From the NCBI RefSeq assembly GCF_000801105.2, contig NC_079519.1, forward strand, positions 29,487,288-29,551,287: a stretch of DNA of 64,000 nucleotides, written 5' to 3'. The notes under the pieces are model-generated. The model saw only the letters and a list, made by a program, of their open reading frames with translations. It did no database searches and had not been told where the DNA came from. Shown here in pieces: positions 23,093-35,314 of the stretch (position 1 is the stretch's first letter; every line of letters begins with the position of its first letter). The position numbers and the translations under genes are program-made. This DNA is from Raphanus sativus (Eukaryota > Streptophyta > Magnoliopsida > Brassicales > Brassicaceae).

Positions 23093-23287
23093 CCAACATC
23101 TCTCTAATTTTTCAGACAAAACCAAACCCATTTGGACTTTCTTTGTCTCAATCCTCAAAACTTTCTGAAAGCTTTAAAAAAACCCACAAAGTTTAAGTTT
23201 TTGTCCTATAAGCTTTATCAAAACCCTCAAAAGGTTGAACTTCTTGCCCTAAGCTTATATATTTTCATATTGAAAAGAGGGCAAAAA

Positions 23288-24642
23288 ATGGGAAGACCAC
23301 CTTGTTGTGAAAAGACTGCAGTGAAGAAAGGGCCATGGACACCAGAGGAAGACATCATCTTAGTTTCTTACATCCAAGAACATGGTCCTGGAAACTGGAG
23401 ATCTGTCCCTACTAACACAGGTTTGTCTTTGTAGTTTCTTGATCAAAAACGAGTTAGTTTGTTTAACTGAACTTTACCTTTTTTTTTGTTTTAAACTTAT
23501 TTGGAGGTTTGAATTTATATAGTCTCTGCCTTGGTTGGTATGATAAATTAAATATGAGTGTCATAAATAGCCTAAGTTATTTCATCGACTCGTTTGTCCA
23601 CACATCTCTAATCACCATTTTATCCATTTTCTTGAGTTAAAATATTTGTTAATTTGGTGTTTTAGGTCTGAGAAGATGTAGCAAGAGCTGCAGATTAAGA
23701 TGGACTAATTATCTTCGACCCGGTATTAAGCGTGGAAACTTCACTGAGCATGAAGAAAAGATGATTGTTCATCTCCAAGCCCTTTTAGGCAACAGGTACA
23801 TACATGCACATGATCTATAGACTATATCTGTCCAAACACTACTTTTTCCCGAGTCTATAATAGATCTAAATATGTTATTGTTTATGTATAGATGGGCAGC
23901 CATCGCATCATACCTTCCAGAAAGGACAGACAATGATATAAAGAATTATTGGAACACTCACTTGAAGAAGAAGCTCAAGAAGATCAATGAATCTGGTCAA
24001 GGAGATCATGATGCCTTCTCTTCATCGAACACTGTTTCACAAAAGCAACATCAAAGCTCAAACAAAGGTCAATGGGAGAAAAGACTTCAGACAGATATAA
24101 ACATGGCAAAGCAAGCTCTATGCGAGGCTTTATCTTTAGACAAAAAACCATCATCAAAACTTTCTCCATCTTCATCATCATTGTCAATCATACCACAAAA
24201 CATCCCTGGTTCTTCTTCCGATACCACAACCACAATCACCACTACAAGCAACACCACTACTCAATTCCTATCAGGGGTATATGCGTCAAGTGCTGAGAAT
24301 ATTGCTCGGTTGCTTCAAGATTTCATGAAAGACCCACCAAAAACATTAACTCTTACATCCTCATCATCACCGGTTTCAGAGACCGGTCCACTTGTTTCAG
24401 CAGCTACCGAAGAAGGCGGAGAAGGGTTTGAACAATCTTTTTTTAGCTTCAATTCCATGGAACAAACTCAGAATTTGACTCAGGAGGAAAGCTTCTTCCA
24501 TGACCAAGTGAGCAAATCGGAGATAACAATGGAGCAAGACTCTGGTTTGATATCGCAAGGATCTTTATCGTTGTTTGAGAAATGGTTATTTGATGAGAAC
24601 ATGGTTGGCATGTCGTTAGAAGGACAAGAAGCGATGTGCTAG
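23288..24642 (+). CDS. MYB96: R2R3-MYB transcription factor, subgroup 1 (MYB96/MYB94/MYB31-like)
   Basis: Three exons (23288-23420, 23666-23795, 23892-24642), all with GT-AG introns, encode 337 residues. The R2 repeat has tryptophans 17, 37 and 57; R3 has F70 in place of its first tryptophan, then W89 and W108, as is normal for plant R2R3-MYBs. The start MGRPPCCEK and the intron positions inside the repeats are typical of the family. The tail keeps subgroup-1-like motifs: [38 protein letters not shown] and [12 protein letters not shown]. In Arabidopsis this group (MYB30, 31, 60, 94, 96) controls cuticular wax and very-long-chain lipid synthesis, stomata and drought/ABA responses in the nucleus. 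The neighbours DOMINO1, VND6 and RPS20 favour MYB96 over its paralogs; the symbol rests on this synteny and on remembered sequence. A Helitron sits 240 bp after the stop. Confidence 0.85.
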
Positions 24643-24883
24643 AACTAAATCAAGTGGAATATTTCTAGAATATGAGGGTTAATTAGTTATAACCTATAGT
24701 ATGTATGTTTATTATTGCATTAGGGTTTTAGAGTCTTTAGGAGCTTTTAGCTCTACAACACTCTTTTCCCCTTTTGGTGATATAATCTATTTTTCTTTTT
24801 TATTGTATCTTTCAGAACGTAACACAAAGGGTGTACGTGTTCCCGTCTTTATTAATGTAATGTGTTTTGTACTATATGGCTCA

Positions 24884-25481
24884 TCTATCTTATTAAAACA
24901 GAAACATTCTATTGGACCTAACATTTATTTTGTAAGTTTTTAAATTAAATACACCTTTATACTTTATAGTTAAACTTACATTAAATCACTAATGTTACTT
25001 TCTTTATACTAACAATATACTTATTTCTTTATACTATTATCAATATTTCCAAACAATATATTTTTATACTACTATCAATGTTTTCAAACAATACAATAAT
25101 TAATCTTAATTATTTTATATCTATCATTTTCTTTAAAATTTTGTAGAAACGTCATAATTTCATAAATTGTAAAATAATGAACTTTAAATTTTTGGATTAT
25201 AAGATTACATATCGGTCATCCATCAGTCATCCATCAGTTCAATTGGTTAGTTTCGAGGTTAGTGATTTTTTTTAATATGAATATTTTAAAAACCAAAATT
25301 GAATTGTCAGATCTCCGGATTAACGGATATAATCACAATCGGTTGAATTTAAAAACATTGATTTAAATGCAAAAATATTTTAAATACACACTCTTTAAAA
25401 GTTACCAAAATATTTGTTAAGTTATTAGTGAAATTTTTTATCGTAAAATTTCCGCGCTTCAAAGCGCGGGTCAAAAACTAG
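24884..25481 (+). mobile_element. Non-autonomous Helitron, same family as 3716-4362
   Basis: It starts TCTATCTTATTAAAACAG after A (24883) and ends with hairpin CGCGCTTCAAAGCGCG and GGGTCAAAAACTAG before T (25482). It is close to the copy at 3716-4362 along its whole length with small deletions. It lies within about 250 bp of the MYB stop codon and could overlap the transcript's 3' end region. Confidence 0.88.
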
Positions 25482-26118
25482 TATGGTTTATACAAATATC
25501 TTTCAAGTTTCTGGTTACTCAAATCTTTATATAATGTAATGTATAGTGAATCATTGATATACCGTATATACTTAACACACACACAAAAATCAACTTTCTA
25601 TACATAGATTTCGTTTTCTAATTTCTACTTCACTAATGGAAACTTTGAGTTAAAACTTTAAACTAACTTTTTTACTTTGAAAATATGACGAACAGCATTC
25701 TTACGCAAATCTTATTATATATTATTTTATAATAATGTGAAACCAAGGAAGATACAACATATTAATCATTTTGTCCTTTCAAATCAATCATAAACCTGAG
25801 ACAAAAATGTCATTAAATGGTAATATAAAGAGTCTACCTACTCGAGTTATTCAAACATTATTACTACATTAATTATTTTAATTATGTTGTAATTGTGATG
25901 ATGTCTTTTGATAATTCAAAGCAGCGGTGGTCCTCAGAAAGCAAAAATGAATATTGGATTAGTGCCTCCAGTTTTTTTTGAAAATTATTATTAAAAAAGT
26001 CCCCAAATTTATGAATTTTTTTTAATTAAAACTTTTAATAAAATATTTCAGACCTCCAACATCTCAAAAATGCTCCTGTTCAAAAGTATCCAAATCCGAA
26101 TACTCAACTGATCTCAAA

Positions 26119-26197
26119 GGGATCACTGCGATCATTCCACCAGTGATAGGCAAACCAGGGATCACTGGGATCATTCCACCAGTGATAGGCAAACCCG
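26119..26197. repeat. 39-bp tandem duplication with internal hairpin
   Basis: Two units start GGGATCACTG at 26119 and 26158 and contain ATCATTCCACCAGTGAT followed by AGGCAAACC. Within each unit ATCACTG and CAGTGAT can pair as a short stem. Confidence 0.8.
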
Positions 26198-27500
26198 GAT
26201 AATTGTGATGATGTGATAATGTAGATTTTCGGTTGACATGAACATTATTCAGTTCATCTAAAAATAAATGAGTACTAGAAATATATATTATTAAATGAAT
26301 TACTTTTTAGTAATTCTTTTTATTTATAGATTTAGATTTCATTTTATTTATAGATTTAACTATTACATTTAGAATAAATTTTATTTTTATAAATTTTTAC
26401 AGATTATGTCAAAACATTTAAAAGTAATTTGTATTATTAAATCTGAATTAACTTTTGGTAATTCCGTTTATTTATAGATTTAGCTACTTTATTTAGAATA
26501 AATTAAATACTTCTTTTTATATATTTTTATTACAGATTCTGTTACAACATTTAAGATCAATAAAATAATTAATTATAATTCCAAAGCTTATCTAATCAGA
26601 TATCAATATTCATATCTTGACCATTAATCATTTTAATTAAACCGTATTATATTAGTAGCGGCTATAACAAAATTATGGTTGTTGTTTTTTTGTGGTTAAA
26701 ATAAAAACACAAACTGAATATATATTATATATTATATAAAAAATATTTATATATTGTATTATCTTATTTAGTTTTAGTAAATATAAAATATTTTGAGAAT
26801 ACAATTTTTAAGAAAACAAAATATCGTAAAATTAATAATAATTTATAGAAACTAATGCAAGAGATTAAACTTTTAGTATGTTTTTCATTTTTAAGTAAAT
26901 AAACAAAAAAAATTAATATTTGAATAATATAATTACATCAAATTGCATCATGTTATAAATTTTAAATATAATATTATGTACAAATAAATATATATTTATT
27001 TAACATCTATATTATAAAATAATATATTTTACTTTAAATGTAATTTACAAAACATAAAAATATACATAGATATTTTATAAAACCAGTGGTTATGAGTTTA
27101 CATTGGATACAAGTTAAATCAAACATCTATGTGGAGTGTAGATCAAAATCTAATAATAGATCGTAGACTTTGTTTTAAAATAAAAGAACAATCTAATCTA
27201 TTAATTTAGAGTTCTATTTTTTATCTACTAGATAGAAGTTGTTTTGGACTCTTTCAGAATTGTTAGAATAATACTAGAATTAATAATACACGCTACTTAT
27301 AAATGCACTGAAACTACTTAAACATAACCGAAATTATCACATAAAACTAACCGAGCGTCATATTAAATGTCCCTTTGGTTTGGGTTCAAATATCTTTCTT
27401 GGTTTAATCAAGTTCTCATTATACATTATACTGGACTTGATCCATAAACACCAAATTTTTATTGTTTATGGACCATCTACAAACTTATAATATATATAAA

Positions 27501-28126
27501 CTATACTTTTGATCCATTTGATCCATGCATCCGTACGGATGTATCTTTTAAAAATGTGTTATAATTAATTTTCATGACACTATTATATGTATCATATAAT
27601 TAATAATATTTTATATGTATCATCATATAGATAGTTAAATAAGTTATATTTTAAAAACTTCATATAAAATATCAAAACCTAATTTGAGTTGGTGTTTGAA
27701 ACTGAGTTTTGTATTATATTTTTCTTATATATATTGAAAACATTTTTTATAATAGCTATTGGAAAATATTTTTAGTAAAATCATTTTTTGAATATATGTA
27801 TATTTTGAATAATTGTTTTTAATATAAATCAATTTAGATTATTATTTAGATTTGAAATATGTATATAAAGTTTAAATTTTTTATGACTATTTTAGACAAA
27901 ATATATTTTTAGATATTTAGATTGAGACATTTTCGTAAATTTTAAAGCTGGCTGAAATATATAGTTTCTCATAATATAATGAACTTCCAATTTTTTTTAA
28001 TAACATAAATCAGTTACTTTTTAATATATTGCTATACATGTTTCTAAACAATTTTATATTCTTTTTTATATTGTTATCCATGTTTCTACACAATTTTCAA
28101 AGATATTTCAGTTTTAATAGTATAGA
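27501..28126 (-). mobile_element. Probable Helitron on the minus strand
   Basis: Read on the minus strand it begins TCTATACTATTAAAACTG after an A (complement of 28127), a typical Helitron start. About 600 bp on there is a CATCCGTACGGATG hairpin followed by GGATCAAAAGTATAG, close to the hairpin and GGATCAAAAACTAG end of the Helitron at 45505 but with a mutated terminus. The 3' boundary is therefore uncertain. Confidence 0.5.
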
Positions 28127-28819
28127 TACTTGATATTCAGTTTAAAAAAGTTGGTGATATTCAAATGAGAATATAATAAATAAAAATATTTTTTATATAT
28201 TATTTTAAATTCACAAACAATATCATAATTTGTTTTATAAAAACTTTAAACTAGCTATTCATTAGAATTTAAAAAAATATATACATACATATATAAAGAT
28301 ATAAACATATAAAACGAAGAAAAATATTCTTTTAAAATATTTAATATAAATCTTCAAAAAATTATTAAAATTATAACTTTCAACTAATTAAAAGTTAAAA
28401 AATAAACATAATACTATTATTATCATATTATATTAATAATTATTATATTGTATTACAATAGTATGTTTTATAATTTATAATGTTATAATATGTTTATATT
28501 GATAATTTATTATTAAACCGCTGCAATATCTCATAATCAACCAATCACAAATATCTCGCAAATACATCAATTTCCAAACGTTGTGCCAGTCATACAAAAC
28601 GCTAAATAACGCTTGAAACCGCAATCACCCGCATCCGCAAACTCCCGCATCCGCAACCGCTGTATTTGAATCAGTCGGATCCTTATTGATTAATATTATA
28701 TTCAACTATGTATTTTATTTATTTAAGGAACTATTTTAATATCAAACATAAATATGATTACAAAACAAAGTAAAATATAAAAATTATTTTGTTTCATAAA
28801 AAAGTAAATCAAAAAATAT

Positions 28820-28852
28820 ATCCGCCCTTGAAAAGGGCGGGTCATAATCTAG
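28820..28852 (+). mobile_element. Helitron 3' terminus
   Basis: A perfect stem CCGCCC/GGGCGG is followed by GTCATAATCTAG and T, a clear Helitron 3' end. I could not find its 5' end in the AT-rich DNA before it. Confidence 0.65.
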
Positions 28853-30244
28853 TATTCCTTTAAAATAAAGATACTACAGAAACGATTAAGAAAGATTAGA
28901 AAGATTGTAATAATATTTCATAAAAGATTATTTTGCTCTTTTCATAAAAGTTATGATTAATTTTGAGAAGCATTGCATATTTTTAGATCAAATTAAGCAA
29001 TCTATAATCCAGCATCCGACAAATTATGTTCATATGAATGTGATCAAAATATAATCAAGCAACCAAAACATTAGTTTCATAAATTGTGGCTTTATATGCC
29101 GACATCACCGGGTTACTGCCCGATTTAAAACCCACTAGAGCATGTTGTTAATAAATTTTAGAAAATCAAGAGCCGAGAGGAACTTCGTACCTAAACTATA
29201 TACAACATGCGTACAATAAAATATAGGACGCAAAAAACTAGTGGTGGAAGGGACTACGAAAATATACGAATAAGAAACAAGAATTAGGTAAAAGAAAAAG
29301 AGTATTAAATGCTAACATGTGAAGGGTTTGACTTGTGCCTGTGAAACACAGCGAGCAAGCTGGTTATGAGACTTATGACTTGTGATGAGACTGAGTCATG
29401 AGTATCTTTAGCCTTTTAGCCACCGAAGTGTCTCATTTTCGATTATAATTAATTTCACACTCTCTCCACTTTAAGCTTAACCGTTTTCTTTGTCTTCCTT
29501 ATCTCGTACATTAACTTCGTTGATTATAACCGGACTAGTTGTTTAAAGTCCCTTTCTGTGGTATCTAATCAAAAGGTTTCGGATAAAAACCGGACTAATG
29601 TTTTAGCATGTGTGTAGATTGAGGCGAGCTTTCTCGCAGTGTTTAGTAGTATGATGATGATTTTTTTTTAGGGAATACGAATTTTCCTTTGATCCGATTT
29701 CAAAATCCTTTATGCTGGCCACGCTTGGACGTTTTAAATCAAATCCGAAATCTAAACTGAAACCGAACACCAAATTTTAAAATTTAGTTCGAACTGTTAT
29801 AAAAAATTACCCTGAGTTTTTAGAGTAAGAAAATTTTGGGTGTAAGCACAATTTGAACTGAAATGCAAACTATGGTCAGAAAATATGTGAAATCAGTTAA
29901 ATCTATTAATTTCGTACATATGTTATAAAAGTCATTTAGATATTTAGAGTATTTTAGAGATTCTTGTAGTTTTTTTTTGCATACTATTTAATTATTTTTG
30001 GCTGTTTAACTTATTTTATTTTATTTTTGAATAATATATTGAGTATTTTATTCAATTTCATTAGTTTATTCTTTTTTTAAGATAAAATATTTTAGACATT
30101 GATTATACATTAGTTCCATCTGAACTAAATCCAAAAGAACCGAAACTAAACCAACCCAAAAATTAGTAAATCCACAATTACACTATGAGCATAGTATCAA
30201 AAGAAAATAAAAAAGAATCAGCCGAATCTAATATAGACACCTAA

Positions 30245-30506
30245 GAATATCTCCAATGTAAAACTCTATTTTTTACTCTAAAATGGAGTAAAAGTGATTA
30301 TGGAGTAAAATGCTCCAATCCTATTTCATTTATTACTCCATAACGGAGTAATGAACAAACAAACAAATAGATTACTCTATTTATAGAGTAAATTTCATTA
30401 TAGAATATGAAATATAGTGGGATTGAAGCATTTTTTACTTCATAATCACTTTTACTCACTTTTACTTCATTTTAGAAGAGAAAATAGAGTAAGGTTGGAG
30501 ATGTCC
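30245..30506. mobile_element. Tourist-like (PIF/Harbinger) MITE
   Basis: The ends GAATATCTCCAA and, inverted, GGACATCTCCAA belong to long imperfect terminal inverted repeats that continue with TTACTCTA, AAATGGAGTAAAAGTG and similar words. TAA flanks both sides (30242-30244, 30507-30509), the three-base duplication of PIF/Harbinger elements. It is about 260 bp and non-coding, 400 bp upstream of the DOMINO1-like gene. Confidence 0.75.
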
Positions 30507-30543
30507 TAAGTCCTAACTCTTATGCCCAGCATCAGAGTGGTTT

Positions 30544-30636
30544 GACTCCTCTTTCTCTAATGGGATCAGCAAGGTGAGTTAAAAGAAAAGACTCCTCTTT
30601 CTCTAATGGGATCAGCAAGGTGAGTTAAAAGAAAAG
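30544..30636. repeat. 46-bp tandem duplication upstream of the DOMINO1-like gene
   Basis: GACTCCTCTTTCTCTAATGG and the following GATCAGCAAGGTGAG, TTAAAAGAAAA are repeated exactly with a 46-bp period. It is a recent local duplication in the promoter region. Confidence 0.9.
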
Positions 30637-30708
30637 ACTTTTCTGAAGCCGTACCATTATATTTAGGCCTCTTAAAGGCCCTACTTGGTTCGATATTCAA
30701 GACAGAAT

Positions 30709-30868
30709 GGGCTATGGGCCATGCCGCTTTATCTAGTTTACTAGTAAACAAAACAAAAAAAAATTATACACACACAGAACCAAACCGGTTCGGTTCAATA
30801 GAAAATCGATGATGACATAACAAAACTGATATTCATTAGGACACTCAAACCCAAAAGCTTAAACCCTA
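30709..30868 (+). promoter_or_regulatory. Site II and telo-box motifs of the DOMINO1-like promoter
   Basis: GGGCTATGGGCCATG near 30709-30723 carries TGGGCC/TGGGCT site II elements, and AAACCCTAG at 30861-30869 is a telo-box-like motif. The pair is known in promoters of plant ribosomal and growth-linked genes bound by TCP factors. This fits a nucleolar housekeeping gene and recurs upstream of the RPS20 gene. Confidence 0.5.
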
Positions 30869-30908
30869 GCAATCAAGAGTGAAAGGCGAAAGCTTTACTA
30901 GCTTAACA

Positions 30909-32224
30909 ATGGCGGAGCGAGAAGAGATCGTTGATTCCGAAGTAAACACAGACTCGAAAGTAGTAGAGATGGAAGTCGAAGCTGCGGAGAAACGCGAGAG
31001 AGAGCAGACGGAGGAGGAAACAGAGGGCGGAGGCGAGTCGAAGAAGCAGAAGGTGGGAGATGAAGAGAAGTCTAACGGGTCGGATCCGGTTAAACTGGGT
31101 CCGAAGGAGTTTGTTACTTCCGTGGCTATCTTCGATTACTTCACCAAGTTTATGCACTTTTGGCCAACTGATCTCGATGTCAATAAGATATTGTCAAGTC
31201 TTTTCGCTTTTTTTTTTTAATTTTAAAGTTTCAATTTTTCAATAAGATTTGTTTGATTGAGTATATTGGGTTTTGTGATTTGCTTAATTAGAGGATTTAT
31301 CAAGTGAATATGATCAAAACTTGTGCTTTGTAGCCAAGCTGAGACAGCTTGTGAACTGGCTTGTGTTTGGTTCTGTGGGGCTTCTACAATTTCTTACTTC
31401 TTGTCTTTTCGCTTTTTTTTTTAATTGTAAAGTTTCAATTTTTCAATAAGATTTGTTTGATTGAGTATATAGGGTTATGTTATTTGCTTAATTATAGGAT
31501 TTATCAAGTGAATATGATCAAAATTTGTGCTTTGTAGCTGGGAAGTGGCTTGTGTTTGGTTCTTTGGGGCTTCTACTACTTCTTGTCTTTTCATTCTTTT
31601 AACTGTAAAGTTCCAATTTTTTAATAGCAAAGTTGTGCATTGAAGTCCAAATGAGACAGCTCGGGAAGTGGGTTCCTTTTGCAGCTGTTATTATAGTTAC
31701 TGCTTTGAAACTATGTTTATCGGTTATATGATTTGATTTGTGATGGAGTTTTTTTATTTAGAAACATGTTTTACGTCTGCTATTATTGTGTCACAAAAAA
31801 AAAAGTCTCTTATTATTGATTGTAGATATTTGGAATATGCAATTTAAATCACATTGTTGCAGTTTCATTGGAGTTTTCTAACTTAAACTTGTTGGACTGA
31901 GTTATGTTCCTGACTTACTCATTTTTGTTTCAGTATGAGCATACGGTGTTACTAGATCTGATCAAGAAGGGACATTCTGAGCCTGACGCGAAGATTGGGG
32001 GAGGGATCAAAGCCTTCCAAGTGAGAACCCACCCGATGTGGAAAAGCAGGTGCTTCTTTCTTGTTAGGGAAGACGACTCTGCCGACGATTTCAGCTACAG
32101 GAAGTGTGTAGATCACATCCTCCCGTTGCCTGAAAACATGAAGACTCCTGGTCATAACGGCAATGGACATGGTTGTGGTGGAAGAAGAGGCGGGCGTGGT
32201 GGTGGTGGGAGATTCAGAAGATGA
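30909..32224 (+). CDS. DOMINO1: DOMINO1/EMB514-like nucleolar protein (DCL/DUF3223 domain), with abnormal splice donor
   Basis: Two exons are supported: 30909-31187 and 31934-32224, encoding about 189 residues. The first 65 residues are acidic/lysine-rich (many E and K, with KKQKVGDEE as a possible nuclear signal). The DUF3223 domain follows (IFDYFTKFMHFWPTDLDVNK, joined to YEHTVLLDLIKKGHSEPD and GGGIKAFQVRTHPMW), and the tail is a GRRGGRGGGGRFRR RNA-binding-like stretch. Arabidopsis DOMINO1 is nuclear and nucleolar and needed for embryo development; a role in ribosome biogenesis has been proposed. The domain join predicts a donor after AAG at 31187, but the intron begins AT, not GT. An in-frame GT at 31179 would splice with loss of V-N-K only. 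The acceptor (TTTGTTTCAG) is normal. The gene may therefore be impaired, mis-spliced or mis-sequenced. Confidence 0.8.
31198..31630. repeat. Tandem duplication within the DOMINO1-like intron
   Basis: A unit starting GTCTTTTCGCTTTTTTTTT at 31198 is repeated at 31403 (205-bp period) with the same internal order (TCAATTTTTCAATAAGATTT, TATCAAGTGAATATGATC, TGGCTTGTGTTTGGTTCT), and a shorter third start lies at 31585. The second unit has a deletion of about 20 bp. Unit duplication has lengthened the intron without adding exons. Confidence 0.85.
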
Positions 32225-32690
32225 TTTTGCTTTCTGTTTCTTTCTTGCTGGCCTTGCCGATTGAAATTTTGGAATTTTTCATGTCGGTTGCTAAAAACTT
32301 ATTTAAGTTTTGAGGAATGCTACTATTGTTTTGTCGGAGAGGAATCATCAGTTTATAATAATAGATAGCATGTCTCTATGTTCCTAAGTTGAGGCATATG
32401 CTTGCTCAGAAAAAGTATTTTGTATATTAATTTCGTTCAAGTTGTCTCGAGAATTATAAGGGGTTTTTAAGAAATTAACTGAATCAACAATCTTGTGTCG
32501 CACGTAATCATGATCAAGATCTTGATATATGAAAATGAAGACTTGGGATTAAACAAAATCTCCTCAACTAAGAAAGAAAGCACAGGAACTAAATTTTACG
32601 ACAACAAAACATTGGTCTTACTCCCAAATAAACCGAAGAGAAATCAGTGTAAGAGATTGTTTCTTGCAGAAAAAGTAACAAAAAAAAAAT

Positions 32691-33426
<736 letters not shown>

Positions 33427-33614
33427 TTATTCTTCTGTCAATTCACAAACATACGAAACAGTTCAATCAGACACAGAAACACACAATTTTCAGACATTAA
33501 TATAAACATAGAGATTGAGAAGTGGAGAAACCTGTGAGACGACAACGACGACGGCGATGAACGAAGCAACGAAAATAAAATTTTAACCTTTAAATATAAA
33601 AGACTATGGAATTA

Positions 33615-33700
33615 AAACCCTAAATATGTATTATGGGTCTATGAGGCCCAGTCATTTAAGTGTTTTATATGGGCCTGAGGCAATTGCGTTAGCCCATTTA
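33615..33700 (-). promoter_or_regulatory. Telo-box and site II cluster upstream of RPS20
   Basis: AAACCCTAA at 33615-33623 is a telo-box. Three site II cores follow: GAGGCCCAG near 33647, ATGGGCCTG near 33668 and AGCCCATTT near 33691. They lie about 220-300 bp before the start codon. This combination is well known in plant ribosomal protein promoters. Confidence 0.65.
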
Positions 33701-34124
33701 ACTGAGCCCTTTGTGTCTGGCAAAAGAGAGAGAATTACGGGTATGGTTGTTTGTCAGACACATCTCTCAAGTCTTGTCTACTGTGTTTTTCTTACTGGGT
33801 TGTGTTTTAGCAGTTCATGTTGTAATCCCTTTGTGTTCCCAAACTTGTTTGTCTCTGTTTTATCAGATTTCATATGTTTGATGATTCTGGTTGTGTCATT
33901 GTTTTTACAGTGCATCTGTTTAACGTAAATACATGACCATAATGTATAAATAAGTATAGGCATTGTGGTTATATATTCCATAACACTAGAAAGTTACACA
34001 CGTTGACACAAAAGTACTATAAAGTGTACATAATAAATAAACAATTTGGTATAAAATTACAATCGATAGCATGATGACCCACAATTAATTAATTATATAT
34101 ATCTCACATGTTTGAGGATGGATC

Positions 34125-34181
34125 TTACTTGTGTGTATTTTGAGCCCAAGAGGAAGATGGTTTCTCTTCAAAGAGATGATT
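34125..34181 (-). other. Open segment after the NAC stop codon that still encodes the family C-terminus
   Basis: Directly after the TAA at 34184-34182, the same frame stays open for 18 codons and reads NHLFEEKPSSSWAQNTHK before a second TAA. The ending SWAQNTH matches the C-terminus I remember for Arabidopsis VND6. The stop therefore looks like a recent in-frame change rather than the ancestral end. Confidence 0.6.
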
Positions 34182-35314
34182 TTATGTTTCATTCGAAAAA
34201 TTATTAGATGGATCTTGGTTAACTGCTTCCTCTTCTTGGCTCAAGATTAGCTGAGAAGCAACAAGTTTGTCAAGACTTTGCCAATCCATCAGTTGATCAT
34301 TATAATCATCATCATCATTGAGTAGTAGTCCTGATTGATGATGATGATGATCAATATTTGTGTTCATCATGACCATATGAGAAGCATCATTAGTAATAAT
34401 ACGACCATGATCACCTTCATCATCTCGTTGCATTAATGTGCTTGGTGCTGCGTTGATAGTGCCCAGTGCAACACCATAAGGGTCATTCTCATTATGGTGT
34501 AATGATGATGATGATGAGCCTTGAAACATTATTGGACTCTCTATATCAGGAAGATGGTAGTAATTACCATTAGCAACATCCATCTGCTGTGGAAACCAAT
34601 TAGAGTCTTGCCCTGATGATGATCCCATCATTGTTCTTGGATTGTTGTAATTTATAGGCGTTAGTTTCTTCTTGAAAGCTCGACAAACCACCCATCCTTC
34701 CTCATGAGGTGGTCCATTTTCATCTGTCTCGAGACGATATTCATGCATTATCCAATCTGACTTTTGACCATTTGGAGCCCGGCCTTTGTAAAACACAAGA
34801 GTCTTCCTCATTCCTACAAGCTCTTGCTTCGAGTATATGGCCTTGTCTCGACCTGTTGCTTTCCAAAATCCCGAGCCTGTTGCTCTATTGGTTCGTGTTC
34901 CTGTTGGATACTTCTTGTCCTTGTAGCTAAAGAAGTACCATTCCCTTTCTTCTCCTGCCCCTCTTCCACATAGCTCTGCATATTAAAAAGAAAACATTAT
35001 CGACATATATAAAATGTGAGTTAATAATCTAACATATAAAGAACATGATGCAATGCATATATTATCAATTAATTATATGAATTAATTAGAAAAACATCTG
35101 AACCTTAACAACTAATACTGTATATTACCATGCAAGGACACTGGACACACATACCTTGGATGTCCCATGGCTCGATTTTGTAGAGATCAACATCTTTGAT
35201 AACATCAACTTGCAATCCAGGGAATGCAACTTTATTCTTAAGATAATAGTCTACGAGTTCTTCATCGGTCGGATGGAATCGATATCCGGGAGGAATGCGT
35301 GAGAGATTTTCCAT
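34182..35314 (-). CDS. VND6: NAC transcription factor, VND6-like, C-terminally shortened
   Basis: Two exons (35314-35155 and 34975-34182) with a GT-AG intron give 317 residues. The NAC domain is complete: [19 protein letters not shown] (residues 7-25), [74 protein letters not shown] and [13 protein letters not shown]. The variable tail is Ser/His/Asp-rich and keeps the [13 protein letters not shown] motif of vascular NACs. VND6 is the master switch for metaxylem vessel formation, programmed cell death and secondary walls, acting in the nucleus. Arabidopsis VND6 is, from memory, 348 residues; here a TAA comes about 20 codons early, before a still-readable SWAQNTH ending (34125-34181). Effect on activation is unknown. 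Identification as VND6 rests on the near-identical NAC domain, the tail motifs and the neighbours. Confidence 0.87.

Larger units (their letters stand above)
25482..30240. other. Gene-free AT-rich stretch with Helitron ends
   Basis: There is no gene. It includes a 39-bp tandem duplication (26119-26197), a minus-strand Helitron (27501-28126) and a Helitron 3' terminus (28820-28852). Around 28590-28680 repeated CCGCAACCGC/CCGCATCCGC words resemble the interior of small hAT elements. From 29690 to 30180 there are CCGAAC/AACCGAAAC words typical of decayed repeats. Confidence 0.5.

Noticed and set aside
22887..23099. 70-codon minus-strand ORF of alternating Arg-Glu
   Set aside because: It is the translation of the CT dinucleotide tract, not a gene.
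30903..31157. 84-codon minus-strand ORF
   Set aside because: It is antisense to exon 1 of the DOMINO1-like gene.
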